A stretch of DNA of 64,000 nt from Neorhizobium sp. UBA3556 (GCA_002376235.1 DFNX01000016.1:806001-870000), one strand, 5' to 3'; shown: positions 1 to 8,354, counted from the first letter of the stretch. Translations and numbers: made by a program. The notes: generated by a model from the letters alone, not told the origin.

Positions 1-1189
1 CGCAGAAGCGCTGGATGCGCTTGCACGCTTCCTCGAGAAGCTCTTCCGAGGTTGCGTAGGAAATACGGAAGTTCGGGCCAAGGCCGAATGCCGAACCATG
101 AACGACAGCGACGCCTTCGGCTTCGAGCAGTTCGGAAACGAAATCCTCATCCGTCTCGATAAGCTTGCCCGAAGGAGCCGTCTTGCCGATCAGGCCGGCG
201 CAGGACGGGTAGACGTAGAAGGCGCCTTCCGGCTTCGGGCAAACAATCCCGGAAGCCTGGTTCAGCATCGACACGACGAGATCGCGGCGGCCTTCGAAGA
301 TCGCCTTGTTCTTGGCAACGAAATCCTGCGGACCGTTGAGAGCCTCAACCGCCGCCCACTGAGCGATAGATGATGCACCCGAGGTCTGCTGCCCCTGGAT
401 CATGTCCATGGCCTTGATCAGCGGAAGCGGGCCAGCTGCATAACCGATACGCCAGCCGGTCATCGCATAGGCCTTCGACACGCCGTTCATCGTCAGCGTG
501 CGATCGTAGAGCTTCGGCTCGACTTCGACCGGGGTCGCGAACTTGAAGTCACCGAAGGTCAGGTGCTCGTACATATCGTCGGTCAGGATCCAGACCTGCG
601 GATGCTTGAGCAGGACATCGGTCAGCGCCTTGAGTTCAGCGGCGCTATAAGCGGCACCCGTCGGGTTAGACGGCGAGTTGAAGATGAACCACTTGGTCTT
701 CGGCGTGATGACGCTTTCGAGTTCTTCCGCGGTCAGCTTGAAATCGTTTTCCTGTTTGGTGGAAACAGCGACCGGGGTGCCGCCGCAAAGCGCCACCATT
801 TCCGGATAGGAAACCCAGTAGGGAGCCGGGATGACGACTTCATCACCCTGGTTAAGCGTTGCCATGAAGGCATTGAAAAGAATCTGCTTGCCGCCGGTGC
901 CGACAATCGTCTGCTGCCAGTCGTAGTCGAGGCCGTTCTCGCGCTTGAACTTTGCCGCGATTGCCTTGCGCAGTTCCGGAATGCCGGAAACCGGCGTGTA
1001 CTTCGTCTCGCCGCGGTTGATCGCGTCGATCGCGGCCTGCTTCACATTGTCGGGCGTATCGAAATCCGGTTCCCCGGCGCCAAGACCGATGACATCCCGG
1101 CCTTTCGCTTTCAGGTCACGCGCTTTCTGCGAAACGGCGATGGTGGCGGATGGCTTTACACGGGAGAGGGCATCGGCAAGAAAGGCCAT
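1..1189 (-). CDS. aatA: Aspartate aminotransferase (class I/II, PLP), 3'-truncated by window edge
   Basis: Transfers the amino group between aspartate and 2-oxoglutarate in the cytoplasm, linking amino-acid synthesis to the TCA cycle. The 396 visible codons start at an ATG read from 1189 and run off the window, so only the last few residues and the stop are missing (family length is about 400). Visible class I aminotransferase landmarks are the GAGEPDFDTP segment near residue 38, the substrate/PLP motif SNPTG near residue 174 and the PLP-lysine context NGVSKAYAMTGWR with the lysine near residue 239. The family (aspartate aminotransferase Ib type) also contains prephenate and aromatic aminotransferases, so the substrate is known only by resemblance. 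It is transcribed away from cspA across a long intergenic region. Confidence 0.93.
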   Translation of the reverse strand, partial: MAFLADALSRVKPSATIAVSQKARDLKAKGRDVIGLGAGEPDFDTPDNVKQAAIDAINRGETKYTPVSGIPELRKAIAAKFKRENGLDYDWQQTIVGTGGKQILFNAFMATLNQGDEVVIPAPYWVSYPEMVALCGGTPVAVSTKQENDFKLTAEELESVITPKTKWFIFNSPSNPTGAAYSAAELKALTDVLLKHPQVWILTDDMYEHLTFGDFKFATPVEVEPKLYDRTLTMNGVSKAYAMTGWRIGYAAGPLPLIKAMDMIQGQQTSGASSIAQWAAVEALNGPQDFVAKNKAIFEGRRDLVVSMLNQASGIVCPKPEGAFYVYPSCAGLIGKTAPSGKLIETDEDFVSELLEAEGVAVVHGSAFGLGPNFRISYATSEELLEEACKRIQRFC

Positions 1190-1919
1190 AATCGAGGTCC
1201 TGAGAGCTGTTGCATCGCGGCGAAGGTCAAAAAATCGCCCAAAGCTGTATGTCGAATGCTGCTCGCGGTTTCAAGCGCAAAGCTTGAATGCGATCCATCA
1301 AAGTCCGTGAACACAGTGATCTCGCCGCCAGAGTAGCCGTACGGCCCACTTGAGCCTCAGAAGACCAGGTATTCCTCCAGCTGCCGCGAACCGCATTTTT
1401 TTCGCGGCACCACTCTGAATACGGCGAAATTACGAGCACAAAAACAGTCAACAGGATACGTTGACAAACAGCAAACACCCTCGCCCGCCCCATTGGGGTC
1501 CAATCCTGCCATCCATGTCAAATCGACACATTACCTAATGCAATCAATGATAGTTGTTCGATTTTTGTATCGCCAAAGCTGTCCATGACGCAAAAACGCC
1601 TGCCTGGCAAAGGCTTTCGGGGTCTAGAATTTTCAACTTCACGGCGCAGTTTCGCAAAACTTTTTCTTGCCAATTCCCTATAAACACAGCAATCTGCTCG
1701 CGTTCGGGCAATTTACGAGCATGGGAAGACCTATAATAATGCGATCCGAAGGCGCCAAAACTTCGGGCGGGGAACTGGGGGCAATTTGAAAAATTCTATT
1801 CCTGCCATTCGCCGCGGTAACACAGGGACCCTTTCTTAAAACTGCCTGCCGCCGCCCTTTGGGCAATAGTGTTGTGCTGTCCGCCGCTGAACACGGACAG
1901 AGAGAAAAGGACCTGCTGC
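1190..1919. other. 730-base intergenic region between aatA and cspA
   Basis: No convincing gene: the short open frames here lack a ribosome-binding site and recognisable composition. It must hold the aatA promoter (minus strand) and the cspA promoter and leader (plus strand). A perfect 9-base inverted repeat, TGCCGCGAA at 1382-1390 and TTCGCGGCA at 1401-1409, lies about 190 bases upstream of aatA. The right half is AT-richer than the rest of the window, as expected for a promoter region. Confidence 0.6.
1732..1737 (+). promoter_or_regulatory. Candidate -10 box for cspA
   Basis: A perfect TATAAT hexamer stands 183 bases upstream of the cspA start codon. No strong -35 hexamer is visible at 17 or 18 bases upstream. 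If it is the real promoter, the cspA mRNA has a leader of roughly 175 bases, which matches the long 5' UTRs that control translation of many cold-shock genes. This is inference from spacing only. Confidence 0.3.
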
Positions 1920-2135
1920 ATGGCCGAAACTGGCACTGTAAAATTCTTCAATACCGACAAAGGCTTCGGCTTCATCAAGCCAGATAATGGCGGCGCCGAT
2001 ATCTTCGTCCACATTTCTGCCGTCCAGGCATCTGGCCTGTCCGGTCTTTCTGAAAACCAGAAAGTAAGCTTCGACACGGAGCCTGATCGCCGCGGTAAAG
2101 GCCCGAAGGCCGTTAACCTGCAGATCGATGGCTAA
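1920..2135 (+). CDS. cspA: Cold-shock domain protein, CspA family
   Basis: A 71-residue single cold-shock domain protein that binds single-stranded RNA or DNA and acts as an RNA chaperone. The two RNA-binding signatures are intact: KFFNTDKGFGFI (RNP1-like, about residues 8-19) and DIFVHISAV (RNP2-like). The start at 1920 gives the usual N-terminus MAETGTVKFF and is preceded by AAAGGA; an in-frame upstream start at 1869 would add 17 residues unlike the family. A strong intrinsic terminator follows. Rhizobia carry several csp paralogues, so the symbol is generic and cold inducibility is not shown by sequence. Confidence 0.92.
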   Translation: MAETGTVKFFNTDKGFGFIKPDNGGADIFVHISAVQASGLSGLSENQKVSFDTEPDRRGKGPKAVNLQIDG

Positions 2136-2163
2136 GCCTGCGAGGCTTTCACCAAAGTTGAGG

Positions 2164-2188
2164 CCCGGCAGGATTGCCGGGTTTTTTT
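2164..2188 (+). terminator. Intrinsic terminator of cspA
   Basis: Stem CCCGGCA / TGCCGGG (7 base pairs) with loop GGAT, followed at once by seven T residues at 2182-2188. It lies 28 bases past the cspA stop. Confidence 0.9.
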
Positions 2189-2260
2189 ATGTCACAGTTT
2201 CAGGCGAGACGCCTCACACTCCTTGTGAAACGCCGTAATTTCTTCGTGATGAGCATTCCT

Positions 2261-2953
2261 TCACGACGCGGGTGACATGCCATCCCGGCTATCCGGATGC
2301 GCAGAATAGAGCTCCTGCAGGTACGGATTGTTTCTCCGCTCCTCGCCAATGCGACCGCCCGGACCGTGACCGCAGAGAAAACCGACATCATCACCAAGCG
2401 GCAGCACTTTGTCCCGGATAGAGGAAAGCAGGGTCTGGTGATCGCCTCCAGGCAGATCCGTGCGCCCGACCGAACCATTGAACAGGACATCGCCCAGATG
2501 GGCGAAACGTTGTGAGCGGTTGAAGAAGATTACATGTCCCGGCGCATGCCCCGGGCAATGAAAAACCTCGAAGACATGTTCGCCGAAGGACACGGCGTCA
2601 CCGTCGGCAAGCCAGCGATCCGGCACAAGGTTGCGTGCTTCCATTTTGACCCCGAAGGACTGTGCCTGCGTCTCCAGCCTTTCGAGCAGCGGAAGGTCTG
2701 CCTCATGCGGGCCGACCACCTTCACGTTCAAAAGTTCGCGGAGTTCGTCGGCACCGCCGGCGTGGTCGATATGGCCATGCGTGATCCAGATCTCCTTGAT
2801 CGACAGACCGTTCTCGCGAACCGTCTCTTGGATCAGAGCCACGTCACCACCGGGATCGACGATGACACCTTCACGGGTCTCGTCATCGAAAAAGATGGTG
2901 CAATTCTGCTGAAATGGCGTGACGGGAATTATCCCGGCTTGAAGTTTTCCCAT
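2261..2953 (-). CDS. MBL-fold metallohydrolase (glyoxalase II-like, YcbL type)
   Basis: A 230-residue metallo-beta-lactamase-fold hydrolase, probably cytoplasmic and with a thioester or related substrate. The metal-binding motif THGHIDH is at residues 58-64, followed by the downstream ligands in HCPGHAPGH (near 132-140), the bridging aspartate in HLGDVLF and the last histidine in CGHGPGG. All ligands expected for a binuclear site are present. The length matches the short YcbL-like glyoxalase II relatives that lack the C-terminal glutathione-binding domain of GloB, so glutathione thioesterase activity cannot be assumed. A small membrane protein gene lies just upstream on the same strand. Confidence 0.85.
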   Translation of the reverse strand: MGKLQAGIIPVTPFQQNCTIFFDDETREGVIVDPGGDVALIQETVRENGLSIKEIWITHGHIDHAGGADELRELLNVKVVGPHEADLPLLERLETQAQSFGVKMEARNLVPDRWLADGDAVSFGEHVFEVFHCPGHAPGHVIFFNRSQRFAHLGDVLFNGSVGRTDLPGGDHQTLLSSIRDKVLPLGDDVGFLCGHGPGGRIGEERRNNPYLQELYSAHPDSRDGMSPAS

Positions 2954-3019
2954 GATCTCCGACCTTGGTTTGCGACCAGCCGGATATAGCGACTGCAGGA
3001 ACAGAAAGCAGCCGAAAAC

Positions 3020-3202
3020 TCACTCGCCTTCAGCAACCATATATCGCGCATCCGCGGCCACCGGAGGAGCAAGCGAAGCATTGGCGAGAAGAAAAGCACA
3101 AACGACGAGCTTGAGCGTGATAACCGTAACGAAAACCGCCCGCAGCGGATGTGGCTTGGGTTTATCCATCGTGATCGGCGGCAAGGCTGCATATGTCTGC
3201 AT
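3020..3202 (-). CDS. Small single-pass membrane protein, unknown function
   Basis: A 60-residue protein starting MQTYAALPPI. A GGAG ribosome-binding site stands 8 bases before the ATG at 3202; the longer in-frame start at 3262 lacks one. It has a short basic N-terminal part (KPKPHPLR), one hydrophobic helix of about 20 residues (near 24-44) and a short C-terminal tail. It could be an inner-membrane anchor or an uncleaved signal. I do not recognise a family. It sits 66 bases upstream of the MBL-fold gene on the same strand and may be co-transcribed. Confidence 0.55.
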   Translation of the reverse strand: MQTYAALPPITMDKPKPHPLRAVFVTVITLKLVVCAFLLANASLAPPVAADARYMVAEGE

Positions 3203-3509
3203 GAAAACTCTCCAAAGTCTGTGGCAGATTAATGAGCGGCGCGACATTAAGTTCCGCAACACTTATCGGACGGGCTCTCGTCAGGATTGAAAAAACCGAC
3301 CTATCTGGGACATTCCAACGGCAAAGCAAGAGACGCAACGCTTGCCCTCGCCGAGGCCAGACGCCGCTTTTCAGCGCGCGACAGCCATGGAAATCATACA
3401 AATCCTGTTGATTGTTCAAGCCGTTCGCGCTTTATCGAGTGCAACGCATTACAATCGCAGAGGTATCCGGCGCGGCCTTGTGCGCCAGACCACAGAAAGG
3501 AACAGTGCT
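3203..3509. other. Divergent intergenic region before the MarR gene
   Basis: About 300 bases between the divergently read small membrane protein and the MarR-family gene. Open frames continue through it in both directions but lack ribosome-binding sites and family resemblance. It presumably contains both promoters; I see no clear palindromic operator. Confidence 0.5.
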
Positions 3510-4022
3510 GTGTCTCGATCAATGGCGGCCAAGCCCGTCAGGAAAGACCAACTGCCCATGCCGGCAGTCGACGAAAGCCGGATCGACTTCGAGACCATCG
3601 AACTGTTCTTTTTCGCGTATCGCGATTTCGTCTCCGATCCGGATGCCATTCTGGCAAGGATAGGCATGGGACGCGCCCATCACCGCGTCGTATACTTCGT
3701 CAGCCGCCAGCCGGGCTTGATGGTAAGCGACCTTCTGGAAACGCTGCAGATTACCAAGCAAAGCCTGTCGCGCGTGCTGAAGCACCTCATCGAGGCCGGT
3801 TATATCCGCCAGATGGCAGGTGCCAAGGACAGGCGCGAGAGACGCCTCTATCCTACTCTGGCCGGCCGTGAACTGGCACTTGCCCTATCGGAGCCGCAAT
3901 CATCGCGCATCGCCCGTGCCATGGAGGACCTGACGCCGGGCAATCGCGAGGCGGTCAGGGAATTCCTCAAGAAAATGCTGGGGCGCGACGAAAGCCTGCC
4001 TCCAGCCGATGACGATATTTAG
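3510..4022 (+). CDS. MarR-family transcriptional regulator (PetP-like)
   Basis: A winged-helix regulator of 170 residues if read from the GTG at 3510, which has AAAGGA eight bases upstream; the ATG at 3522 is 20 bases from that site. The MarR DNA-binding core is clear: a helix-turn-helix around LLETLQITKQSLSRVLKHL followed by the wing segment GAKDRRERRLYPT. It is immediately followed (9 bases) by an OmpR-type response regulator. The same order, MarR-type PetP then response regulator PetR, is known from Rhodobacter next to the cytochrome bc1 genes, so I infer a PetP-like role. Binding sites and ligand are unknown. Confidence 0.82.
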   Translation: MSRSMAAKPVRKDQLPMPAVDESRIDFETIELFFFAYRDFVSDPDAILARIGMGRAHHRVVYFVSRQPGLMVSDLLETLQITKQSLSRVLKHLIEAGYIRQMAGAKDRRERRLYPTLAGRELALALSEPQSSRIARAMEDLTPGNREAVREFLKKMLGRDESLPPADDDI

Positions 4023-4031
4023 GATGCCTCG

Positions 4032-4727
4032 ATGACGAAAACGCCACCTTCGGACGATGCGCCTCACCTCTTGATCGTTGATGACGACAAGCGCATTCGT
4101 GACCTGCTCAACCGTTACCTGACAGAACAGGGCTTTCGCGTCACCATCGCCGGCGATGCCGCCGAAGCGCGACGCAAGCTGGAAGGCCTGCATTTCGACC
4201 TCATCATTCTCGACGTGATGATGCCAGGCGAATCCGGCCTGTCGCTGACGAAATCGCTCTACGAGAAAAAGACGATCCCGGTGATCTTGCTCACCGCTCG
4301 CGTCGAAGCCGATGCGCGCATCGAAGGGCTGGAAGCCGGTGCCGACGACTATCTGGCAAAACCTTTCGACCCGCGCGAACTTGTTCTACGTATCAACAAC
4401 ATCCTGCGCCGCAGTACGTCGGAAACGCCGAAGATAGAACAGGTCATCTTCGGGCCGTTTACTTTCTCCATCTCCCGCAAGGAACTGAGACGCGCAGCCG
4501 AGATCATACGCCTGACCGACAGGGAGCAGGAGATCATGCTTCTCTTCGCAATGCGCGCCGGCGACACCATCCCCCGCCACGAACTGATCGGCGACGACAG
4601 CGATGTCGGGGAGCGCACGATCGACGTGCAGATCAACCGCCTGCGACGCAAGATTGAAGACGACCCGGCCAATCCGGTCTATCTTCAGACGGTTCGCGGC
4701 ATCGGCTACCGGCTGAGCATAGACTAG
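4032..4727 (+). CDS. OmpR-family response regulator (PetR-like)
   Basis: A 231-residue two-domain regulator. The N-terminal receiver has the acidic pocket DDD at residues 17-19, the phospho-accepting aspartate D61 in LIILDVMMPG, the switch threonine in LLTAR and the lysine in AKPFD. The C-terminal half is an OmpR/PhoB winged helix (ERTIDVQINRLRRKIEDD, then VRGIGYRL). It lies between the MarR-type gene and a histidine kinase that is its probable partner, 27 bases downstream. Of known proteins it most recalls Rhodobacter PetR; target genes cannot be read from the sequence. Confidence 0.9.
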   Translation: MTKTPPSDDAPHLLIVDDDKRIRDLLNRYLTEQGFRVTIAGDAAEARRKLEGLHFDLIILDVMMPGESGLSLTKSLYEKKTIPVILLTARVEADARIEGLEAGADDYLAKPFDPRELVLRINNILRRSTSETPKIEQVIFGPFTFSISRKELRRAAEIIRLTDREQEIMLLFAMRAGDTIPRHELIGDDSDVGERTIDVQINRLRRKIEDDPANPVYLQTVRGIGYRLSID

Positions 4728-4754
4728 TCGCTGCGGTCGGCACGAGGAGCGGCA

Positions 4755-6134
4755 ATGGCCTTTTTCGACACGTTGAGACAGAACGTGGCAGCGCTCAGCC
4801 TTCCCGGCTGGCGTCCGTTTACGCGCTGGCTGCGCCGTCGGCTGCCGACCGGTCTCTATACCCGCTCACTGCTTATCGTCATCCTGCCAATGCTCTTGCT
4901 GCAGACCGCTGTGGCTGCGGTGTTCATGGAACGTCACTGGCGCATGGTCACCGAGCGCCTGTCTGACGGCACGGTCCGCGACATAGCCGCCATCATCGAG
5001 ATCATTCGCAGCTATCCGCAGGACAGCAACTATGATGAAGTCACCCGGATCGCCGATCAGACCCTGAACCTGACGATCGCGGTAGAAGAGAATGGTCAAT
5101 TACCGCCGCCGCGGCCCCGCCCCTTCTTTTCGATACTGGACGGCATATTGACCGACCAGATCACCCAGCAGATCAAGTTGCCCTTCTGGCTGGACACGGT
5201 CGGCGATAGCAGGCTTGTCGAGATCCGCATCAAGTTCGATCAGCGGGTGCTGAGGGTCTTCGTCCGCCGCGGCTCCACCTATGCTTCCAACACCCACATC
5301 TTCCTGGTCTGGATGGTCAGCATCGCGCTGGTGCTGGTGCTGATCTCCATTCTTTTTCTGCGCGGCCAGATCCGCCCTATCCTCTCACTTGCAAATGCAG
5401 CGGAAAGCTTTGGCAAGGGCCAGAAAACCGAAGGGTTCATGCCAAAAGGCGCCGACGAAGTCCGCCGCGCCGGCCTTGCCTTCATCCAGATGCGCGAGCG
5501 TATCGAACGGCAACTCGAACAACGCACCGCAATGCTGGCCGGCATCAGCCACGACCTTCGCACCATCCTCACCCGGTTCAAACTGCAATTGGCGCTTGCC
5601 GGCGACAAGCCGGAACTGTCGGGCATGACCGAAGACGTCAACGACATGCAGTCAATGCTGGAAGGGTATTTGGCCTTTGCCAAGGGCGAGGCGGAAGAGG
5701 ACTTTGGCACGCTGAAGCTCAGCGAACTGCTGGAGCGTTTCCGCAACGATTTTGAGCTTCGCGGACGTCAGCTGACCTATGAGATCGAAGGTGAGGATGA
5801 GATCGCGGTCAGACCGAACGCCTTCACCCGGCTCGCCAGCAATCTTGTCTCAAATGCCGAACGCTATGCGAAGACGCTGCACATCCACGCGAAACACAGC
5901 GCCAAATGGCTGACCCTGACACTCGACGACGACGGCCCCGGCATAGCGGCGGAATCACGCGAGGAAGTCTTCAAGCCCTTCTACCGGCTCGATGAAGCCC
6001 GAAATCTCGACTCATCCGGCACCGGCCTCGGCCTCGCAATCGCCCGCGACATCGCCCGCGCCCACGGAGGGAATGTGACGCTCGCGGAAAGCCCGAGCGG
6101 CGGGTTGAGGGCGATCGTACGGATACCGGCGTGA
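4755..6134 (+). CDS. Sensor histidine kinase, EnvZ-type architecture
   Basis: A 459-residue inner-membrane kinase: cytoplasmic N-terminus with a basic run (RRRLP), TM1 about residues 38-57, a periplasmic domain of about 120 residues, TM2 about 181-203, HAMP, dimerisation/phosphotransfer domain with the H-box SHDLRTILTR (H266), and a HATPase_c domain with N-box NLVSNAERYA, DDGPGI and GTGLGLAIARD. In many kinases the residue after HDLRT is proline; here it is isoleucine. It probably phosphorylates the regulator encoded just upstream. Its stop overlaps the start of the next gene by four bases. Confidence 0.9.
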   Translation: MAFFDTLRQNVAALSLPGWRPFTRWLRRRLPTGLYTRSLLIVILPMLLLQTAVAAVFMERHWRMVTERLSDGTVRDIAAIIEIIRSYPQDSNYDEVTRIADQTLNLTIAVEENGQLPPPRPRPFFSILDGILTDQITQQIKLPFWLDTVGDSRLVEIRIKFDQRVLRVFVRRGSTYASNTHIFLVWMVSIALVLVLISILFLRGQIRPILSLANAAESFGKGQKTEGFMPKGADEVRRAGLAFIQMRERIERQLEQRTAMLAGISHDLRTILTRFKLQLALAGDKPELSGMTEDVNDMQSMLEGYLAFAKGEAEEDFGTLKLSELLERFRNDFELRGRQLTYEIEGEDEIAVRPNAFTRLASNLVSNAERYAKTLHIHAKHSAKWLTLTLDDDGPGIAAESREEVFKPFYRLDEARNLDSSGTGLGLAIARDIARAHGGNVTLAESPSGGLRAIVRIPA

Positions 6135-6613
6135 ACGATTTAGAAAAACAGACAGTTCTGGACATCCGGCCGGCTGATCAGGGCGATCTACCGGCTCTGA
6201 TGGAACTATATCAGCATCTGGTCGAAGGGGATGAGAAACCTCAACTCGAGGTGGCGCATGACCTGTTCGAACGATTTCAGGCCTATTCAGGCAGCATGAT
6301 CGCCATCGGCTTGGTCGAGCACGTGTTGGCGGCGTCATGCACGCTTGTCGTGATCCCCAACCTCACGCGCGGCGGTCGGCCATATGGTCTGATCGAGAAT
6401 GTCGTCACACACCGTGATTTTCGAAATCGGGGCTACGGCAAACAGATCCTGCATTATGCAGTCGAGGCCGCCTGGGATGCAGGCTGTTACAAAGTGATGC
6501 TGATGACCGGCTCTAAGAGACGCGAGACGCTGGATTTTTATCTGGCAGCCGGATTTGAGCAGTCGAAGACCGGATTTCAGATCCGACGTGTAGCAGCGCG
6601 GCAAGAGACATGA
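6131..6613 (+). CDS. GNAT-family N-acetyltransferase
   Basis: A 160-residue acetyl-CoA-dependent acetyltransferase. The coenzyme A pyrophosphate loop is visible as RNRGYGKQIL after the strand LIENVVTH; the C-terminal part (LDFYLAAGFEQSKTGFQI) matches the last GNAT strands. It starts at a GTG that overlaps the kinase stop (GTGA), so it is probably translationally coupled to the two-component operon. The acceptor substrate is unknown. Whether it works with the kinase system or only shares its transcript is open. Confidence 0.82.
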   Translation: MNDLEKQTVLDIRPADQGDLPALMELYQHLVEGDEKPQLEVAHDLFERFQAYSGSMIAIGLVEHVLAASCTLVVIPNLTRGGRPYGLIENVVTHRDFRNRGYGKQILHYAVEAAWDAGCYKVMLMTGSKRRETLDFYLAAGFEQSKTGFQIRRVAARQET

Positions 6614-6672
6614 TCAGGCGAGGCAGTTTTCCCAAAAAGACCGCAACGCGAGACGCTTAAATCTCAAACCGT

Positions 6673-7014
6673 TCACATCATCTTCCGCCCATTCGGCACG
6701 CCCTGGGTGACCGAGGCAAGCACGATAGCGCCATTCTCATCCTCGAAGCCCAAAGTGAGGACTTCGGAGCGAACCGGACCGATCTGGCGCGGCGGGAAAT
6801 TCACGACACCGAGTATCTGCCGGCCGATCAGCTCATTCAGCGTGTAATGAACGGTGATCTGCGCCGAGGATTTCTTGACCCCGATCTCGGGGCCAAAATC
6901 GATCTTCAGCTTGTAGGCAGGCTTGCGGGCTTCCGGAAAGGGCTCGGCCTCGACAATGGTTCCAACCCGGATATCGACCTTTTCGAAATCTCCGTAGCTA
7001 ATCTCGTCTGCCAT
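6673..7014 (-). CDS. csaA: tRNA-binding domain protein, CsaA-like
   Basis: A 113-residue single OB-fold tRNA-binding domain protein of the EMAPII/CsaA family. The DIRVGTIVEAEPFPEARKPAYKLKIDFG stretch from about residue 14 and the end segment LASVTQGVPNGRKMM are characteristic. In Bacillus, CsaA was proposed as a secretion-related chaperone; for alphaproteobacterial homologues the role is unsettled and tRNA or nucleic acid binding is the safer statement. It is the third gene of a minus-strand cluster after ybjN-like and proC, with 21 bases between proC and its start. Confidence 0.85.
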   Translation of the reverse strand: MADEISYGDFEKVDIRVGTIVEAEPFPEARKPAYKLKIDFGPEIGVKKSSAQITVHYTLNELIGRQILGVVNFPPRQIGPVRSEVLTLGFEDENGAIVLASVTQGVPNGRKMM

Positions 7015-7035
7015 GCCTGCTACCCTTTTATATAT

Positions 7036-7851
7036 TCAGCCACCCAGCTCTTCAGCCCGTGTGCGGGCTGCGGCGATCGCCTTGTCGAAAATCGGCTGAA
7101 TGCCGTCATCCGCCATCAGCACGGAAAGCGCTGCGGCCGTCGTACCGCCGGGCGAAGTCACATTCTTGCGAAGCTGTGCCGCGTCCTCCGGGGACTGGTT
7201 CAACAACTCACCAGCCCCCGACACGGTTTCCCGTGCGAGCCGCATGGCGAGGTCCGCCGGCAGGCCCAACTTGCGACCTGCCTCTGCCATGCACTCGACG
7301 AGATAGAACACATAGGCGGGTCCGCTGCCCGATACTGCCGTTACGGCGTCGATATCGGCTTCGGTTGCGACCCATTCGACGGGGCCGCTGACCCTCAGCA
7401 ACTCATGAACGGCCTCGCGCTGCAGATCGCTGACACGCGCATTGGCAAAAGCACCGGTCACGCCACGACCGATCATCGCCGGCGTATTCGGCATGGCGCG
7501 CACCATGGCGACATCGCCAAGGTGGCTATTAAGATAGGTGAGCGTCTTGCCCGCAGCGACCGAGACGACCACAGTCTTCTCGCCTACAGCCGGCTTTAAT
7601 GGCGGCAGAACCACATCCATCATCTGCGGCTTCACGGCGAGAAACAGGATCTCGGCGATCATACCTTCCGGCACGGCGGTGACATGCCTTGCCCCCACAG
7701 CAGCAATCCTGGCCTGCATTTTTTCCGATGGAGACGGGTCGACGACGATGATCCGGTTTCCCGCAACGCCCTTGTCCAGCCAGCCGGACAGCATCGCACC
7801 GCCCATATTGCCGGCACCAACAAGGATGATCGATCCGCTGCCAGCCACCAT
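7036..7851 (-). CDS. proC: Pyrroline-5-carboxylate reductase
   Basis: A 271-residue NAD(P)H-dependent reductase that makes proline from 1-pyrroline-5-carboxylate, the last step of proline synthesis. The Rossmann motif LVGAGNMGGAML begins near residue 10, and the C-terminal dimerisation/active-site domain is complete (VSGSGPAYVF, then LRKNVTSPGGTTAAAL). The start at 7851 gives the usual N-terminus; the open frame extends 71 codons further upstream but that part overlaps the YbjN-like gene. Only two bases separate it from the upstream stop, which indicates one operon. Confidence 0.95.
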   Translation of the reverse strand: MVAGSGSIILVGAGNMGGAMLSGWLDKGVAGNRIIVVDPSPSEKMQARIAAVGARHVTAVPEGMIAEILFLAVKPQMMDVVLPPLKPAVGEKTVVVSVAAGKTLTYLNSHLGDVAMVRAMPNTPAMIGRGVTGAFANARVSDLQREAVHELLRVSGPVEWVATEADIDAVTAVSGSGPAYVFYLVECMAEAGRKLGLPADLAMRLARETVSGAGELLNQSPEDAAQLRKNVTSPGGTTAAALSVLMADDGIQPIFDKAIAAARTRAEELGG

Positions 7852-7853
7852 GT

Positions 7854-8354
7854 TCAGCACTCGCCGACGGTTTCGAACAGCACGGCATCCATGGCCGCCT
7901 TGGCTTCCATGCCGGACCAGACGACGAACTGGAATGCCTGATAATAGCTCTCGCAGGCGTCGAGCGCGCTGGAAAGCAGCACTTCCACCTGCTGGTTCGT
8001 CGGCTCGGCACCGCCGGCCAGAAGCAGCGACTGACGGAAGATGATGACATCCTCCTGACGCCACAGGTCGAAATGGCCCATCAACGTCTGACCATTCACA
8101 TGCGACAGCAGGCGAAGGATTTCGTTGACGCGGATTTCGGGAATTTTCAGATCGAAGGCACAGGCCAGATGCAGCGCCTCGAAATCCTCCATCCAGGAGA
8201 AGGATACGTGGTAATCGGTCCAGCGACCTTCCACGGTCATGGCGATCTCGTCTTCGCCGGAGCGCTCGAACGTCCAGTCGTTGGACGCAGCGACGAATTC
8301 GATCATGTCGACCGGATTCGATTGACGTTCAATTTCCAATTCCATGAGGCTCAT
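7854..8354 (-). CDS. YbjN-domain protein, unknown function
   Basis: A 166-residue protein of the YbjN family, which resembles the type III secretion chaperone fold. The start at 8354 (MSLMELEIER) has AAGG six bases upstream; a second ATG at 8345 is possible. Visible features are an N-terminal helix, a WTDYHVSFSWMEDFEALHLACAF strand region, and the LLSHVNGQTLMGHFDLW and SSALDACESYYQAFQF helices typical of the rhizobial members. YbjN in enterobacteria affects stress and motility, but the mechanism is unknown. Its constant neighbour proC does not explain its function. Confidence 0.82.
   Translation of the reverse strand: MSLMELEIERQSNPVDMIEFVAASNDWTFERSGEDEIAMTVEGRWTDYHVSFSWMEDFEALHLACAFDLKIPEIRVNEILRLLSHVNGQTLMGHFDLWRQEDVIIFRQSLLLAGGAEPTNQQVEVLLSSALDACESYYQAFQFVVWSGMEAKAAMDAVLFETVGEC

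Noticed and set aside
1554..1736. 60-codon frame in the aatA-cspA gap
   Set aside because: No ribosome-binding site and no plausible protein features; it overlaps the probable cspA promoter.
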